Positions 50,692 to 63,525 of a stretch of DNA of 64,000 bases are shown here, one piece after another. Position 1 is the stretch's first letter; every line of letters starts with the position of its first letter. The DNA is from Apostichopus japonicus (taxonomy: Eukaryota; Echinodermata; Holothuroidea; Aspidochirotida; Stichopodidae), in assembly GCF_037975245.1 (NCBI RefSeq), contig NC_092570.1, positions 10,581,001 through 10,645,000 of the forward strand, written 5' to 3'. The notes beneath the pieces are model-generated. The model ran no database searches, had not been told where the DNA came from, and saw only the letters and a list, made by a program, of their open reading frames with translations. Made by a program: the position numbers and the translations under genes.

Positions 50692-51900
50692 GTAAGCTTC
50701 CTGAGATTGTTTTGTTGATAAAATAGATGGGTCAGTTGAAAGGCAAAGAAAATAATACATGTCAAGGGAACATGATATTTGTGTGTTGTACAGTATCATA
50801 TCTGCTTCTAACATTGCTTGCACTTTGTGTTATGAAGAATTGCTTGCACCTGTAACTCGATAATTCCAAAACATATATACTGTAGCAATAACTTAAAAGA
50901 GTAGGCTAGTTGTCAAGGTCAGTGAATATTCATTAAAACTTGCTATGGACAAGTGTTACTTCCCTATCAGGCATGCAAACTTTAAAGTGATATCAATCCT
51001 TTTATTTTGCCCCCTTCATTTTTAATGCAGGGGAGGATGAGAAGTTGAAATCGTGGGTAATCTTTAGTGTTTGACATTTACTGCACCTGCATCTATGTCT
51101 TCACCTAATATGGTGAAGCATTAAAAAGTTCTAGGACATTACAAGCAATCATTTACCTGGCCACAATAAATCAAAAACTATTTCTTCAGTTCACAATGGG
51201 GCTACAATTGCTTCTTCTTGAATCTATTGCATTCTTGTTTGAATAACTGGATTCTTTGATTGATTTCAGACGTGGGAATTTGAAGAGGCTTGGCTTCATT
51301 GCATAGACTTTCTACGTGAAGAGGAAGATGAATACAGTAAGATATACAGATATCAAGTCAGATGGAGCATTCCTACCAGGAGGAAACCAATTCCAAGAGC
51401 AACTGCCTGTGTTTATTTTACAATAGAAGTATCTAAAATCAGGCCAGGGGTGAGTATTTAACTACCAAGTTGACATGATATAAGCACTATAATTGTAATT
51501 TTGAGAAATACATTCAATTTTCTCAAGCTGGCTATTGTTTTTTTTACCAGAGAATGTTACAGATACTAATATCCTGTGTCAGTTTAACTATTTTGAACTA
51601 TTTTGGTTTAGTCAGCTGTTGAATGATCACTCTGTCTATATTATTGAAGAATCATCTTCTCCATTTATCATCATATCCACAGAAAAGCAGCTTACTGATA
51701 AAACTGCTAAATTTCACCCTAAGTGATACTTTATACAGCCTTTTTTCTCATTTTTCCAACAGAGCTATCCAGTTGAAGTCTACTATGTCTTTGAAACCAA
51801 CAGACTTGTTCACAAACCAGGAGAATCAAGATTTAGAGAAGCTTGGCTTAAAAATATAATTGAAAATAAAATTATGATGATGGAAGCCATCAAATTTTGA
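50425..51900 (+). CDS. AKAP14: AKAP14, A-kinase anchoring protein 14, 3 coding exons
   Basis: Three exons join in frame to 194 residues, close to the roughly 197 of human AKAP14. AKAP14 binds the regulatory subunit of protein kinase A and is associated with cilia and flagella. Near the N-terminus the helix DQAHALIDQVINNARKRVLH has the spacing expected of an RII-binding amphipathic helix. The rest is a conserved fold with EWLKIDEFTIEKATQKIEEF, YQVRWSIPTRRKPIPRATA, VYFTIEVSK, LVHKPGESRFREAWLKNII and the end MMMEAIKF. The start ATG at 50425 lies 14 bp after a splice acceptor; a second ATG follows at 50428. Both neighbours are on the opposite strand. Confidence 0.92.
51270..51449 (+). CDS. AKAP14: AKAP14 coding exon 2
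   Basis: The acceptor is TTGATTTCAG and the donor is GGG|GTGAGT; 180 bp, phase 0. It encodes TWEFEEAWLHCIDFLREEED and the conserved YQVRWSIPTRRKPIPRA. Confidence 0.93.
51763..51900 (+). CDS. AKAP14: AKAP14 coding exon 3 and stop
   Basis: The acceptor is TTTTTCCAACAG; 138 bp ending in TGA (51898-51900). It encodes SYPVEVYYVFETNRLVHKPG and ESRFREAWLKNIIENKI. Confidence 0.93.
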   Translation, partial: SYPVEVYYVFETNRLVHKPGESRFREAWLKNIIENKIMMMEAIKF

Positions 51901-54247
51901 TAACCCTAATGGATTAATATAAAATTTGTCTAGAGTACCTTAAGAGGAAGGCACTTTCAACAAGCAAATTGTAAACTTGAACTTGTACAGTTTTTACTTC
52001 AAAGAAATTCAGAAACAAACAATTGCAAATATTTAGGATCCTTTGCTTACTATTTGCATCACAAAAGTGTCAACTGAAGTTCCACACTATAAGTACATGT
52101 GGGAACGTGCAGTTTGAGAAAGGAAGCAACAAATGGATACATTTTCTCTAAATCATTCTTTGTCACTCCTTTTTTTTTGGTAAATAGTAAAACCAAAGAC
52201 AAAACAAGGTACAACTTATTGATCTTATGTCATTATTAGCACATCTTAATCAGAATAACAATAATATTCTTCAAAAAAATGATGGATTAGTAGTTATTAT
52301 CTTACAATTAATTTCATTCATGCCATCATTTTGAATTAATGTGTCCAGATAGGGGTAAAGATACCACCCTATCCTCTGCCAAAAAATTCACCCAAATCTA
52401 TTGATTGAGTAACTTAGTATTCATTATTTTTTTAAGCTTTATTCATCAAGAACCTGTGGCTGACAGTGTAAATATGATGTATTATACACCTCTAAGTGAA
52501 ATATCATTTTTTATTAAGAAAGTTCATTTCATTTCAACATTGAATACTGTTCACCATATGCAGATCATTGAACCATCACAGTAATGTACAATTTAATACA
52601 ACCCATTCTAAACATTCAGATCTTTGCAAAGTCTGGATGATTTATAGCTTGAAATATACCAGTTCAGAAAATGGAAGACTAGTTCAGCATGACTAAATAT
52701 GTTACTGAACCTAATTTGTCGTTATGATGTACCCAGGATTAAACAATGTTCATTGAATATATTGTGGCAAGAATGTGTATGAATAAGGGAATAGTTATTT
52801 TAATGAGGCTAATGCACGTAATAGTAGAATAATTGGTAAGAAAGGTATGTACAAAAGATAAATAGAATACAATGGATGGCTCTCTAAGTATAATTAAAGG
52901 CAATTGTTGTGATTACTGTGATTATTAATTTATTGCATAATAGGAATACTTGCTGATCACAATTACAAATCCAAGTATACAAACTACAGGAGCATTCACA
53001 AAAGTTTGTTGACGACATCTGTAAGAAATTGTGTCTATGTTTGGTTAATGTTAAATGCATGACTGTTAATTTCAAATCATCGGAAGAAGACAAAGAAACC
53101 TAAAATGTTCATATCATCATTAATTAACTTAGGTTTGTTATGAAATCTACCAAGCCACTTTACAAAACAAATGCCTGAACAGCAATTATCTAATATATTC
53201 CTTATAAGCTTGAATACAAATTGCTAATCATTTCTGATGACTGGTGATGCACATAAATAATTACTTAAGTATAACTATTAAATATAATTTGTATAAATTG
53301 TTGAAGAAATTGCTGTAGAAATAGCTTAGTAAGGAAAAGTGTAGCTTACATGTTCCGTTCCTTTAAAAGACAACCATGCTATAGTTAAACACTACACTTT
53401 GTATTTGCCCCTACTAAATGATAGAATATCTTCAAATACAATAGCCCACTCTTATGCCCTTATCACCCTTCTGTGACTATTTCCTTTCAGCAACGAGGAC
53501 ATTTGGGACATGGAAACACACCTGCCAGTAAAGAGTATCATAAATCCTAATAAAAGATATTCAGGAGCTGGCATATTACAACCTTTAATGTTAAATATGT
53601 TCCTAATTAATGGTTTTCTGTTTCTTGGGTTTCAGTGATGAGGGTAATCTGTACTGCTTTTCACATGCCTGTAATTTGTGTTAATGAGTCTATAACCACT
53701 AACCACAAAAGCCTTAACTTTCCTTGTACTGCAATGAGTGACACAACAATCTCAATGATCTTGTGAAAGAAGATATCTTCCAAGATGTAAATTTAGATCT
53801 TTCACTTGGAATATGAATGACTCCTGTAAGTGCATTATCTTGTTGCTCAGTGATGGTACGATGAAAGCTCATTAATCAAAGATGTCTAGTTTGCATCTTA
53901 CTAGTTTGTGAATCAGTAGTACATACATGTGTGTATTATGTACCAGGTGGATTTTTTAAGTCATATCACTTGAACTATATACCAAATACAAACATTGGGA
54001 TACAAGCAATTTTTATTCTCAATAACAATGTTCCAGATACATTTGGGCCTATTGTATATGATACAAGCATAGATTGTTCAACTATCACAAGAAAACTACA
54101 GTAGAAACAATGTTTATTGTATACATATAAAATATTAGAATCTCGAAGGAATTAGTATGTCAGGTCACTGAAAAACTCAAGGCATTTTCATACATTCATT
54201 TTTTAGTTTTTGGTCACATTAACTTCGTCAAGCCATTCTGACTTTTG
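51901..54247. other. Intergenic region between convergent AKAP14 and TMTC4
   Basis: This AT-rich stretch has no supported gene. It should contain both 3' UTRs. No mobile element or array was recognised. Confidence 0.5.
54113..54118 (-). promoter_or_regulatory. Possible TMTC4 polyadenylation signal
   Basis: AATAAA on the - strand, about 130 bp past the TMTC4 stop. A second one lies near 54010. Confidence is low because the region is AT-rich. Confidence 0.3.
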
Positions 54248-54466
54248 TTACAATTTGGAATTTGCTTGTTTTTGTTTAACGTTTTTCAACTTCTGAAGAT
54301 TATCAAGGGTAGTCTTGTGTGTAGGATTAATCTCTAAAGCCTTCTGATAGTGAAACTCTGCTTTCTTGAGTTTTTTCCATCGATGATAAAGTACTCCTAT
54401 GTTAGCATGGTAGGAACAAGAACTAGGGTCAGACTCTAGAGCCCTGAGAAAGGAAGTTTCTGCCTC
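54248..54466 (-). CDS. TMTC4: TMTC4 last exon
   Basis: The acceptor is TTTATCTACAG; 219 bp, phase 0, with TAA at 54250-54248. It encodes EAETSFLRALESDPSSCSYH, ANIGVLYHRWKKLKKAEFHY and QKALEINPTHKTTLDN, the final TPRs. Confidence 0.92.
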   Translation of the reverse strand, partial: EAETSFLRALESDPSSCSYHANIGVLYHRWKKLKKAEFHYQKALEINPTHKTTLDNLQKLKNVKQKQANSKL

Positions 54467-57400
54467 CTGTAGATAAACAAAATGATAAGATAGTATGTTA
54501 TTATTGGCGAATCAGATGTCATTCATATATGCAATGCAATCAGTTTATAAATTACTGAACAATATCATATTTTACTAAAGTTGTATTCTATCTGCCTTAA
54601 GGTATTATGTTAATTTTGCATGAGCTGAGAAACAGGAATCCAGTACCTTTTCCTGTATCAAATATTCCAAATTGGAAACCTGTGATTATCATTAAACACC
54701 ATGGGAGCTTTGAGATTAATATGTGATTTTGAAAACCACATTGAAACAGATTTGTCCATCAAACATTTCTTCAGGTTTTTCCAGTGAAAAAGTCAGGATA
54801 CCAAAGATCACAGATTGACACAGAAATCTGTGGCAACAAATCCAGTGCGTTTCCTGTGACACAGAATTTGCCAAGGCTTGGATTGTCTCAAGTTTATGTG
54901 TTTTCTTCTGTGATCACAGGGACAGTTGCAAGTTTATTGCTCTTCTGTATAAGTGTATGATTAAAGAACTTTAATTCCATTTCACATGTACCTTTAACAA
55001 TTTCTATGCCTGGTCATTATGGTCACTAAAATCTTACTAATCCTGAATTACCTACAATAGGCACTCACTTTGTTAGTAAGATAAATGGGATACCTTTGGA
55101 AGATATTCACATTCTGACCTCAGAAATTTCTCAGAAAGGTGCTAGACTTCCAGATGTGTCTTTGAGGAAAGAAATGAGTTCTGCTTCTGTTGCTCTTTTT
55201 GAGATATTTTGAGCTTACAAGTTTTGACCTCTGTTGATGTTTAGGGACAGTGATATCCACCAAAACATGCACATGGTACAGTATGTATGAGATCCAAAAA
55301 AGTTGCCATACTTCAGATAATTGCACTTTTACACGTTAAAATCTTAACCCAATATGGGACATTAACATGAGATATGTACTATGCGCTCACCACTTGGTTT
55401 TTACAAGCTTATAATGACATATGCACACACACACCACATACACACAATGTAAGAAGTAATTCAGTGTTTAAAATTACAAGTTTTGAATTGAGCTGTAGTT
55501 ACATGGCATTATTTGTCAAAATCAGTAGTAAATTAGGAAAAGCCAATTTAAACATACCTTGAATCTGTCTGCTTTGCCAAGCACATTTCCCAGAAGGAAA
55601 TGTATTCCAGGTTCATGAGGAAGGTATCTCAAGGCCTCTCGGGCAACATCTGCAGCAGCTTCCAATTTACCTGCCAAATCGACAGAAAAGTTCAGCTTCA
55701 GCTCTTTTACCCTACAAATAGAGTACACGAAAAGCAACCAACTAGAAAGGTCTAGCTTTGGGGTTAATTAGACCAAACGATTCTTGAAGTACTTTGCCAT
55801 TTACTCTAATTAGTTGTCTCTAATTAAGGTATCATAACACTCATGTTTATTATCCAGTCCTTGAACACAGCTGATAAAATACTCATACTCAACTTGAAGA
55901 ACCAAGAACTCATTCATAGTGATGGTTCACATCTGTTAACAGCAACCTCAAACACTATTGCTAAAAAACACTGGATCGCAACAAGACAAACTGCTAGGTT
56001 TGATCAGTTTTGTTTGGCTTTATTTTGCTCTTCCCTGAAGTGAAGTATGTAAACCTTATAGGTCACATGATAATATGAGCATGAAGCAAGGCACAACCAA
56101 ATTAAGTTCATGTAAGCAATGGTCATTCCATTGCATGAAGGAAAAAAATGTTTGATAAGGTAGCCAATTTTCTATGCCATCAACATCTACACAAATGCTT
56201 TGTCAAAGCACTTGAACAAATAAAAGTCCTTAGGTTATGTTATAATAATTTAACAAACTCATTATTTCTTTGAGATAATTAGACACAATCAGGTGGTACT
56301 GTGTGTTGTTTTATTGCTAATGTTGTGAAATCACATTATCTGTTAGTATAACCAAGATCACAGAAGCTGCTGCTACATTGTTCAAATACATATTCATTTT
56401 ACTTGGGACACTTTTCCGATGGCCTGAAACAAATCTGCACAATTCGATCAAGACAAATTCTATAATTGAAATATAGATGCATTCATATTCATTTCTTATC
56501 AATTTTGAATTTGACTCTGATGTGATTTATCCATCTGCAAAATTTAAGACTAAACACTTTCAGCAGATGATGAAAATCTACGGGGGAGGGAGGGGGGGGG
56601 GGGTATGAGGTAATACTCTACCTTTCTCGCCCAGTAGTGCGACCATATTTCTCCAAGCTCCAACATGAGTACTTTTCAACTCAATTGTTTTCCTCCAAAA
56701 TGTTGCAGCTTTCTCATGCTCACGTTGGTCCAGAAACTAATTTTAGAATAAATTGTCATCAATTACCAAAGAGGGATTTTTTCTTTGGGTCTATCTACCT
56801 GTACAGGGCAAACCATATGAGCATCCACAGTCCAGTCTTCTGAGTTGTCCTATTTGTATTGTATGCTGCAGTGTCACTCCTCTATTTTGCACTGATAATA
56901 TCCATACCCACTGACAATTTACTTAAAGTATACAGTAGTTTAATGGCAGAATGTTTTCTTGCTTTTCAATATGTGGACCATTATTAAACTGGATGCCCAT
57001 CTGATATAGATAATTGTTATCCTACTTGGGTGGGCTGAAGTACATGTTACACTTGGTTTATTAGTACATATTTATCCAAGATTACTATATCACAGAATGC
57101 ATGTGCTGACTCACACAACTAGATAAGTGATGCAACAGAAATGAATGGGGTAACATTCAGGTATATATGCACAATTAGTGTAGAGTACAGAGGCTTACAG
57201 TATGATACAAATATAAAAATGTACGATTGTTAGGTACACAACCCATTCCTGAAAACATGAAACTATGTGAAGACCAAAGCAACTTTTAGCATTTCATGTT
57301 AATAGTCTGCCTGTGATGTCATGACAGCTGGGATCATATGTGACTATCATCTTCACCACTTTATCCAATTGAATTGTAAGATATATTCATGGAGACTTGC

Positions 57401-58061
57401 AAGAGACTTGCAAAATGTACTGTACTCCATGTCATAAACTTTAAATGCATAGGCATCTCACAATTGCGCAGAATCAAGACAATCCTGCCTTGTTTGATAA
57501 CTTGAAGAATCACTCTTGCAATCCAAAAGAGCTATGGATTATTTAGAAACTAAGTTAATACTGGCAGCCTTTGACAGCAAAGTTACTTTTCTTTTTGCGC
57601 TTTACGTTTCTTGAGGAATAGAAAAGAGTAGAATGTTTCTAATATTCAGGACTGGGTCATGTCACTTATAAATGCATGGGATGGAATGGACAACAAGCCT
57701 CTAAAAAGCCCATCATACCTACTGAACCACAATCTTTGCAGAAATCAAAGACATACATTCTTAATTCATTATACTGTATGCATATTTACAAACTTTGTTT
57801 TGGGGTAGTTGTTTTTGCATTTTTTTTACAAAATGTTGTGTATGGTCATCATTGCATGTGGATGTATATTTCAAATGTCTGGAAGACTGTGTTTTCTGTA
57901 GGCATAACAGAGTTACTAGAGATAAGTTTGCAGCACTAAGACTCACCTGTATTGTCTAGTAATGATAAACTGTTCAGCCATGCTTTCATATGATGAGGGT
58001 CAAGTGATGTTGCATTCAGCCAAGCATTCAGGGCTTTCTTATTTTCTTCCATCATAACATA
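54248..58061 (-). CDS. TMTC4: TMTC4, C-terminal TPR exons only; 5' part outside window
   Basis: Three constitutive-phase exons, with one further alternative exon, encode the C-terminal TPR domain of TMTC4. TMTC proteins are multi-pass membrane proteins of the endoplasmic reticulum with a TPR tail, and they act in O-mannosylation of cadherins. Visible matches to vertebrate TMTC4 are ALNAWLNATSLDP, LSLLDNTG, HFLLGNVLGK and ANIGVLYHRW. The reading ends KQKQANSKL with TAA. No upstream exon was found between 58062 and the window end, so the membrane domain and most TPRs lie beyond it. TMTC1-3 fit less well. Confidence 0.87.
54467..55557. other. TMTC4 last intron
   Basis: No exon or recognisable mobile element was seen. 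A short (CA)-rich patch lies near 55424-55445. Confidence 0.5.
55558..55670 (-). CDS. TMTC4: TMTC4 penultimate exon: TPR
   Basis: The acceptor is CGATTTGGCAG and the donor is CAAG|GTATGT; 113 bp, phase 1 to 0. It encodes KLEAAADVAREALRYLPHEP and GIHFLLGNVLGKADRFK. Its phase-1 start accepts either of the two alternative exons upstream. Confidence 0.92.
56622..56736 (-). CDS. TMTC4: TMTC4 alternative exon B (candidate mutually exclusive exon)
   Basis: The acceptor is CTAAAATTAG and the donor is AAAG|GTAGAG; 115 bp, phase 0 to 1. It encodes FLDQREHEKAATFWRKTIE, LKSTHVGAWRNMVALLGEK. The length and phases are identical to exon A (57947-58061), and the residues align without gaps: KA at 9-10, W at 14, AW at 27-28 and LL at 34-35. 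Splicing A to B would shift the frame, whereas A or B alone fits. The acceptor has a weak pyrimidine tract. Confidence 0.7.
57947..58061 (-). CDS. TMTC4: TMTC4 exon A: TPR, vertebrate-like version
   Basis: The acceptor is TTTAACATGCAG and the donor is ACAG|GTGAGT; 115 bp, phase 0 to 1. It encodes YVMMEENKKALNAWLNATSL, DPHHMKAWLNSLSLLDNTG. It is closer to vertebrate TMTC4 than exon B is (ALNAW-NAT and LLDNTG). Confidence 0.9.
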
Positions 58062-58376
58062 CTGCATGTTAAATTTAAACACATGCACATTGGTGGTTAA
58101 GTGTGATATGTAACATGAAAAAATATACACATATGAAGCATGATTATACTTGAATATTAACTCACTAGTTTCCCTAAAATATTTATAATGTCAAGTTTAA
58201 CTGACTTCCTTTATGACAATAGTTAGAATGGCTGATAAAAATGAAAGCAGTAAGGACCTGCTGTGAATGATCTGATGCACAGAATGCTACAGTAGAATTA
58301 CCTTAAAGGATGACTTTAGGCAAAAACATTGCTTTGACTTGTGGTAAATTAAACCAAAGGGAAACCCTTACCAGCA

Positions 58377-59352
58377 GTTACTTGCTTTTTAGTATACATT
58401 ACATATGCAGCACAAGAGTAGTTTGCAAGCACCCTGGCTGAAGTTCATACTGCACATACTTAAGCCGACCTTTGACATCCACTTATAACAGCAATGAGAT
58501 TCTACTATATATGGGGAAGTCATATCAGCATAAGTTTCACATCTTCACTGAAACTTGTCCTTTAGAAATTTCATAGGATTTGACTTCTGCAAACCTTAGA
58601 TGAGCTTAAACCTATACCACATCGTGGAGCAATTTTACTTATCATTTGGGTAATCAGCTACCATGCATATATCTCTTTTGAAGGTAAAGTTCTCACAATA
58701 GAGTACGTTTGATATTTGGACCTCTGCTGACTCCAAATTACCTTTGACCTCCACTAAAAGTAATAGCTAGGGTTTGTGTGCTCACTATAAGAAAGACATG
58801 CCAAATATGAGCTTTGTGATCTAATCTTTTTTGGGGGATATCATGTTATGCAAGGTTTATGTATATAAGGCTTTACAGAGTGTTACCTTTAATGACCTTT
58901 GACCTCCACCAAAAACAACAAGGTCCTTGTACTCATTACAGGGAAGCCACAGGCAAAATATGAGAGCCAATAACTTTTCCTATCTGGAGATATCGTGTTT
59001 ACAAGGATTTCAAGTTTTTGACCCCTGGTGACCTTAAGTGAACTCTGACCTACACCAACTTGTGTAAAATCTTTACTATACATAGGGCTATCCTACCATG
59101 CATATGTGAGCTCCTTTGATGTTAAGGTTTTGGAGATAGTGTTTTGAGGTTTTCACATTTTCCCCTCTGCTGACCCCAAATGATCTTTGACCTTCACCCA
59201 AAACAATAGGGTTCTTGTAATAATTATGGTGAAGCCATGATGAATATGAGAACTGTAGAGGTTACTTATCTTGAGTTTACAAGCATCACACAACCCCCAT
59301 ACATGCATCAACTTGACTGAATGGGTTACTTGCCTTCCTACAGCAAGTAACC
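58377..59352. mobile_element. About 1-kb repeat element with GTTACTTGC ends, TGACCT-rich
   Basis: The left end is GTTACTTGC (58377-58385). The right end is a hairpin, GGTTACTTGC and GCAAGTAACC, at 59324-59352. The interior has several diverged copies of a unit with TGACCTTTGACCTCCACC, AAAACAA and CTTGTACTCATTACAGGGAA. It is related to the element at 61025-63566. The left edge rests on only nine bases. Confidence 0.6.
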
Positions 59353-60046
59353 AAAAAAACATTGCTATCAGTCGACATTGTATTACCATACCAACTTTTC
59401 ATTTGTTGAGAATCACTGTTAAACTACTTAGTCTAAATATACACAAACCAGTTCCTCAGATGCAACAAAAACTCAATAGGAAAAGATAACACACAGCCTC
59501 AAATAACATGTTTTCTTTGCATTACAAATCTGCCATGAATAAATGCTGTGTAATGTGACCCAAGGGTGCTCTGTTGTTAATATGACCTTAAAAGGACATG
59601 TTTTGTATACATGTGCATTGATGATTTGATTGAGTTATTAAAAAGTATAAAACCATGGATTAATGTTTAACATTTAGAGCCAACAACATCATCAGATTAG
59701 CCTTAAAGGAGCATTCCAAAGATTTAGCATAATTTTAAGCTGAATATCTTGAAACTTTCTTAATATAGAACATTATTAGCACTTTTTCTTTTCTCGTACT
59801 ATGACATATGCAGACTAAAATGCTTTCTAAAGTCATCCTTTAAGTGTCAAAGGTTATTTTCTGGATGGGCCATTCCTGCAAAACTGTTGTCCTTGAAAGG
59901 GTTCCAGTTGCTTAGAGTGTAGAAAGACCATGAAAGGGCCACATAAACAGCTACTTTACAAAATGATGAGCAGTGAATTTTGTTGTATGGTGGAGGATGT
60001 TCAGCGAATTTCATTACTTTTACTATATATACTGGTACTGTCACAT

Positions 60047-60433
60047 ACATAGGCGTAGGAGGCGGGGGGGGGGGCTTGGGGGATGCAGCCCCCCCAACCA
60101 ATAATGTTTGTGAAAATTTGAGCAATATCCTGAGAATTTTCCGGGCACCTACTGAAAGAAACATAATTTGCAATGTGTTTTTCAATGGTTAAACTGATAT
60201 TATTATTATCATGATTATTGTAACGACTTCCCCAATAATTCTAACCATTGTGGAAGGGTAATAACACGGAAATTTATTGTATGTTATTGGCATGTAATGT
60301 AATTTAACTGATGAATGCCTATATGATATGCACATTAACATCTTGAACGTGCGCAGAGCGCGAAAAAGATTGGTTACATATTTCGGGCAGGTCGTTACAG
60401 CCCCCAAATCAAATTAGGCTCCTACGCCTATGT
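60047..60433. mobile_element. 387-bp MITE, ACATAGGCGTAGGAG family
   Basis: The left end is ACATAGGCGTAGGAG and the right end CTCCTACGCCTATGT, perfect inverted repeats. TCACAT is duplicated at 60041-60046 and 60434-60439. The interior matches the 37760-38198 element in opposite orientation, including the GTAACGAC(C/T)TGCCCGAAA and GCTGCA-CCCCC segments. It has no coding capacity. Confidence 0.88.
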
Positions 60434-61024
60434 TCACATAGTATGACAAATGTTGTATAGGTACTGTGCATAGTACTTTCTACACATTGACAAATAACAG
60501 GAAGCCTGATATTCATAGTATTAGATATCAATCATACACCAATGTGCAACATTTAACAATAAAAATAAAATTCTAGATAAACAGGAATTTTCCTAATTTG
60601 TGCATGCAGTGTGCAAAGTATGTCTCCATCAAACACAAACAGATACATTGCATCTCTGTGTACTTAACTGTCATCAAACAACTCCTAATGAAAGTAAATC
60701 AGTGAAAAAATGAGGGAAAATATCCTATATTAGCTATCCGTACTATTTTTTTTGAATTCTTCAAAAGAATGGCAGTTTTGCAATGAGGCAGATACCAGCA
60801 AATATGATGGAAAAAAAAATAATTGAAAACTTGGAAATTTAATTTTGCTGCAGTTATAGTTGGAGACATGGGAGCTGGCAGAGGGGTAATTGATGGATGG
60901 ATATACAAATAAACATACCAAGTATGCACCTATATGTCACAAACACATATAATATGCCAATAAACATATTGTAAATATCAACTGAATGTAAAAAGTTACG
61001 TCAACCAGAATGAAAACATTTCAT

Positions 61025-63489
61025 GGTTCCTTGCTGCTGTTCATTAGTTCCATTCATAGGGAAATTTCTAACAAAGCCCTAATACAACAACAGTAATTTA
61101 TGCTCACAAACTTTTGTTGCCAAAGTAATGCTAAGCCCTGATATCAATTGCAACACACATCAGTGTGTGAAGACTATCTACCATTATCATCATACCAAGT
61201 TTGACGAAATTCCGACAAGTAATAGTAGCCAAGTAATTGCAATTTGGAGTATTTAACGTTTGACCCCATGACCTCATTAATATTCATGATATGAGCACCA
61301 AAATCAACAGGGTTAATCTACTTACTATGGGCCACCCACTCACCAAGTATGGTAATGATTGGTCATTCCCTTGTTGAGTTATTGTGCATACAAACTTTTC
61401 ATAACGAAATAATGCTAGCCCCCCCCCCCCCCTTATAAACATGCATGATATCAATTGCAACACACATCAGTGTGTGGAGACTATCTACCAATATCATCAT
61501 ACCAAGTTATTCGAAATTCCAATAAATAGTAGCCAAGTTTTTGCAACTTGGGAGTTTTTCACGTTTGACCCGTGACCTCATTAATATTTTTTAACTTTGA
61601 CCTTGTATAACTTCGCACACGAAGGTCACACGGGGGTCAACCTATTGACATTTATGATCAGAAGGTACCTTTGACATCTGAAAATAGCATCGAAACTGTA
61701 AAAATCCCCAAAACACGAAAAGGTCACCAGAGGTCAAATTGAGGTCAAGGGTCACCCAGATGCGGGTCGACAACTGGATTACATTGAAGCAACTCCCAAC
61801 CTTAACAGACAGTTCGTTCTCAAGTTATCACAAAACTACTAGTTTTTTTTATCATTAATTGACCTTTGGTGACCTCGGATCACATGACCGTTAAGTTTGA
61901 AAATATTCCCCTATACCATTTGCAACTTGTCCCAAAATATCAACCGTGTCACACCTTGAAACTGAGAGTTATTGCATTAAATGTCTGAAAATTAACTTTG
62001 ACCTCGTATAACTCCGCACACGAAGGTCACACGGGGGTCAAGCCATTGACATTTGTGATCAGAAGGTACTTTTGACATCTGAAAATAGCATCGAAACTGT
62101 AAAAATCCCCAAAACATGAAAAGGTCACCAGAGGTCAAATTGAGGTCAAGGGTCACCCAGATGCGGGTCGACAATTGGATTAAATTGAAGCAACTCCCAA
62201 CCCTAACGGACAATTCGTTCTCAAGTTATCGCAAAAATACTAGTTTTTTATCATTAATTGACCTTTGGTGACCTCGGATCACATGACCGTTAAGTTTGAA
62301 AATATTCCCCTATACCATTTGCAACTTGTCCCAAAATATCAACCGTGTCACACCTTGGAACTGGGAATTATTGCACTAAATGTCTGAAAATTTACTTTGA
62401 CCTCATATAACTTCACACACAAAGGTCACCTGGGGTAAACCTATTGACAGTTTTGATTGGTGAGACGTGAATATAGCATCAAAACTGTAAAAATTCAAAC
62501 ATTTTTTTCTTTGCCCATTTTCTCACCCAAAATACTAGTTTTTTAACATTAATTGACCTTTGATGACCTCGGATCACATGACCGTTAAGTTTGAAAATAT
62601 TCCTCTATACCATTTGCAACTTGTCCCAAAATATCAACCTTGTTACACCTTGGCACTGGGAGTTATTGCATTAAATGTCTGAAAATTAACTTTGACCTTG
62701 TATAACTTTACACACAAAGGTCACCCGGGTGTCAACCCTTTGACATTTTTGATCGCAAGGTACCTTTGATATCCAAATCTAGCATCAAAACCAAACATTT
62801 TCTTTTTCGCCCGTTTTCTCCCAAACTAAGCACATTTTTTCTAATGTGACCTTTGACCTTTTGACCTTGGTTTCAAATGTAGTTTGATCTGCTGATTCCA
62901 AAAATCAACACGACAAGTCTGTACAGCCATCCTAACTCCGACCGAAAACTTTGACCCCATATAAGTTCGCACACAAAGGTCACACGGGGGTCAACCTATC
63001 GATATTTATGATCGGAAGGTACCTTTGACATCCGAAAATAGCATCGAAACTGTAAAAATCCCCAAAACATGAAAAGGTCACCAGAGGTCAAATTGAGGTC
63101 AAGGGTCACCCAGATGTGGGTCGACAATTGGATTACACTGAAGCAACTCCCAACCCTAACGGACAATTCGTTCTCAAGTTATCGCAAAAATACTAGTTTT
63201 TTAACATTAATTGACCTTTGGTGACCTCAGATCACATGACCGTTAAGTTTCAAAATGTTCCCCTAACCAGTTCACAACTTGTCCCAAAATATCAACCTTG
63301 TCGCACATTGGCACTGGGAGTTATTGCAGTTTTAGTATTTTGGGTTTTTGGACCATAACTGACCTTTGGTGACCTTTGTGGGCACCAAAAACAATAGGGT
63401 TCATCTACTCACTATGGGCCACCCACCCACCAAGTTTGATCATGATCAGTCAATCCCTTGTTGAGTTATCGTGCATACAAGCTAAAGCG

Positions 63490-63525
<36 letters not shown>

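Noticed and set aside
56622-56736. Exon B as an extra constitutive TPR exon
   Set aside because: Inclusion together with exon A shifts the frame (phase 1 into phase 0 with an early stop), so it is treated as an alternative to A.
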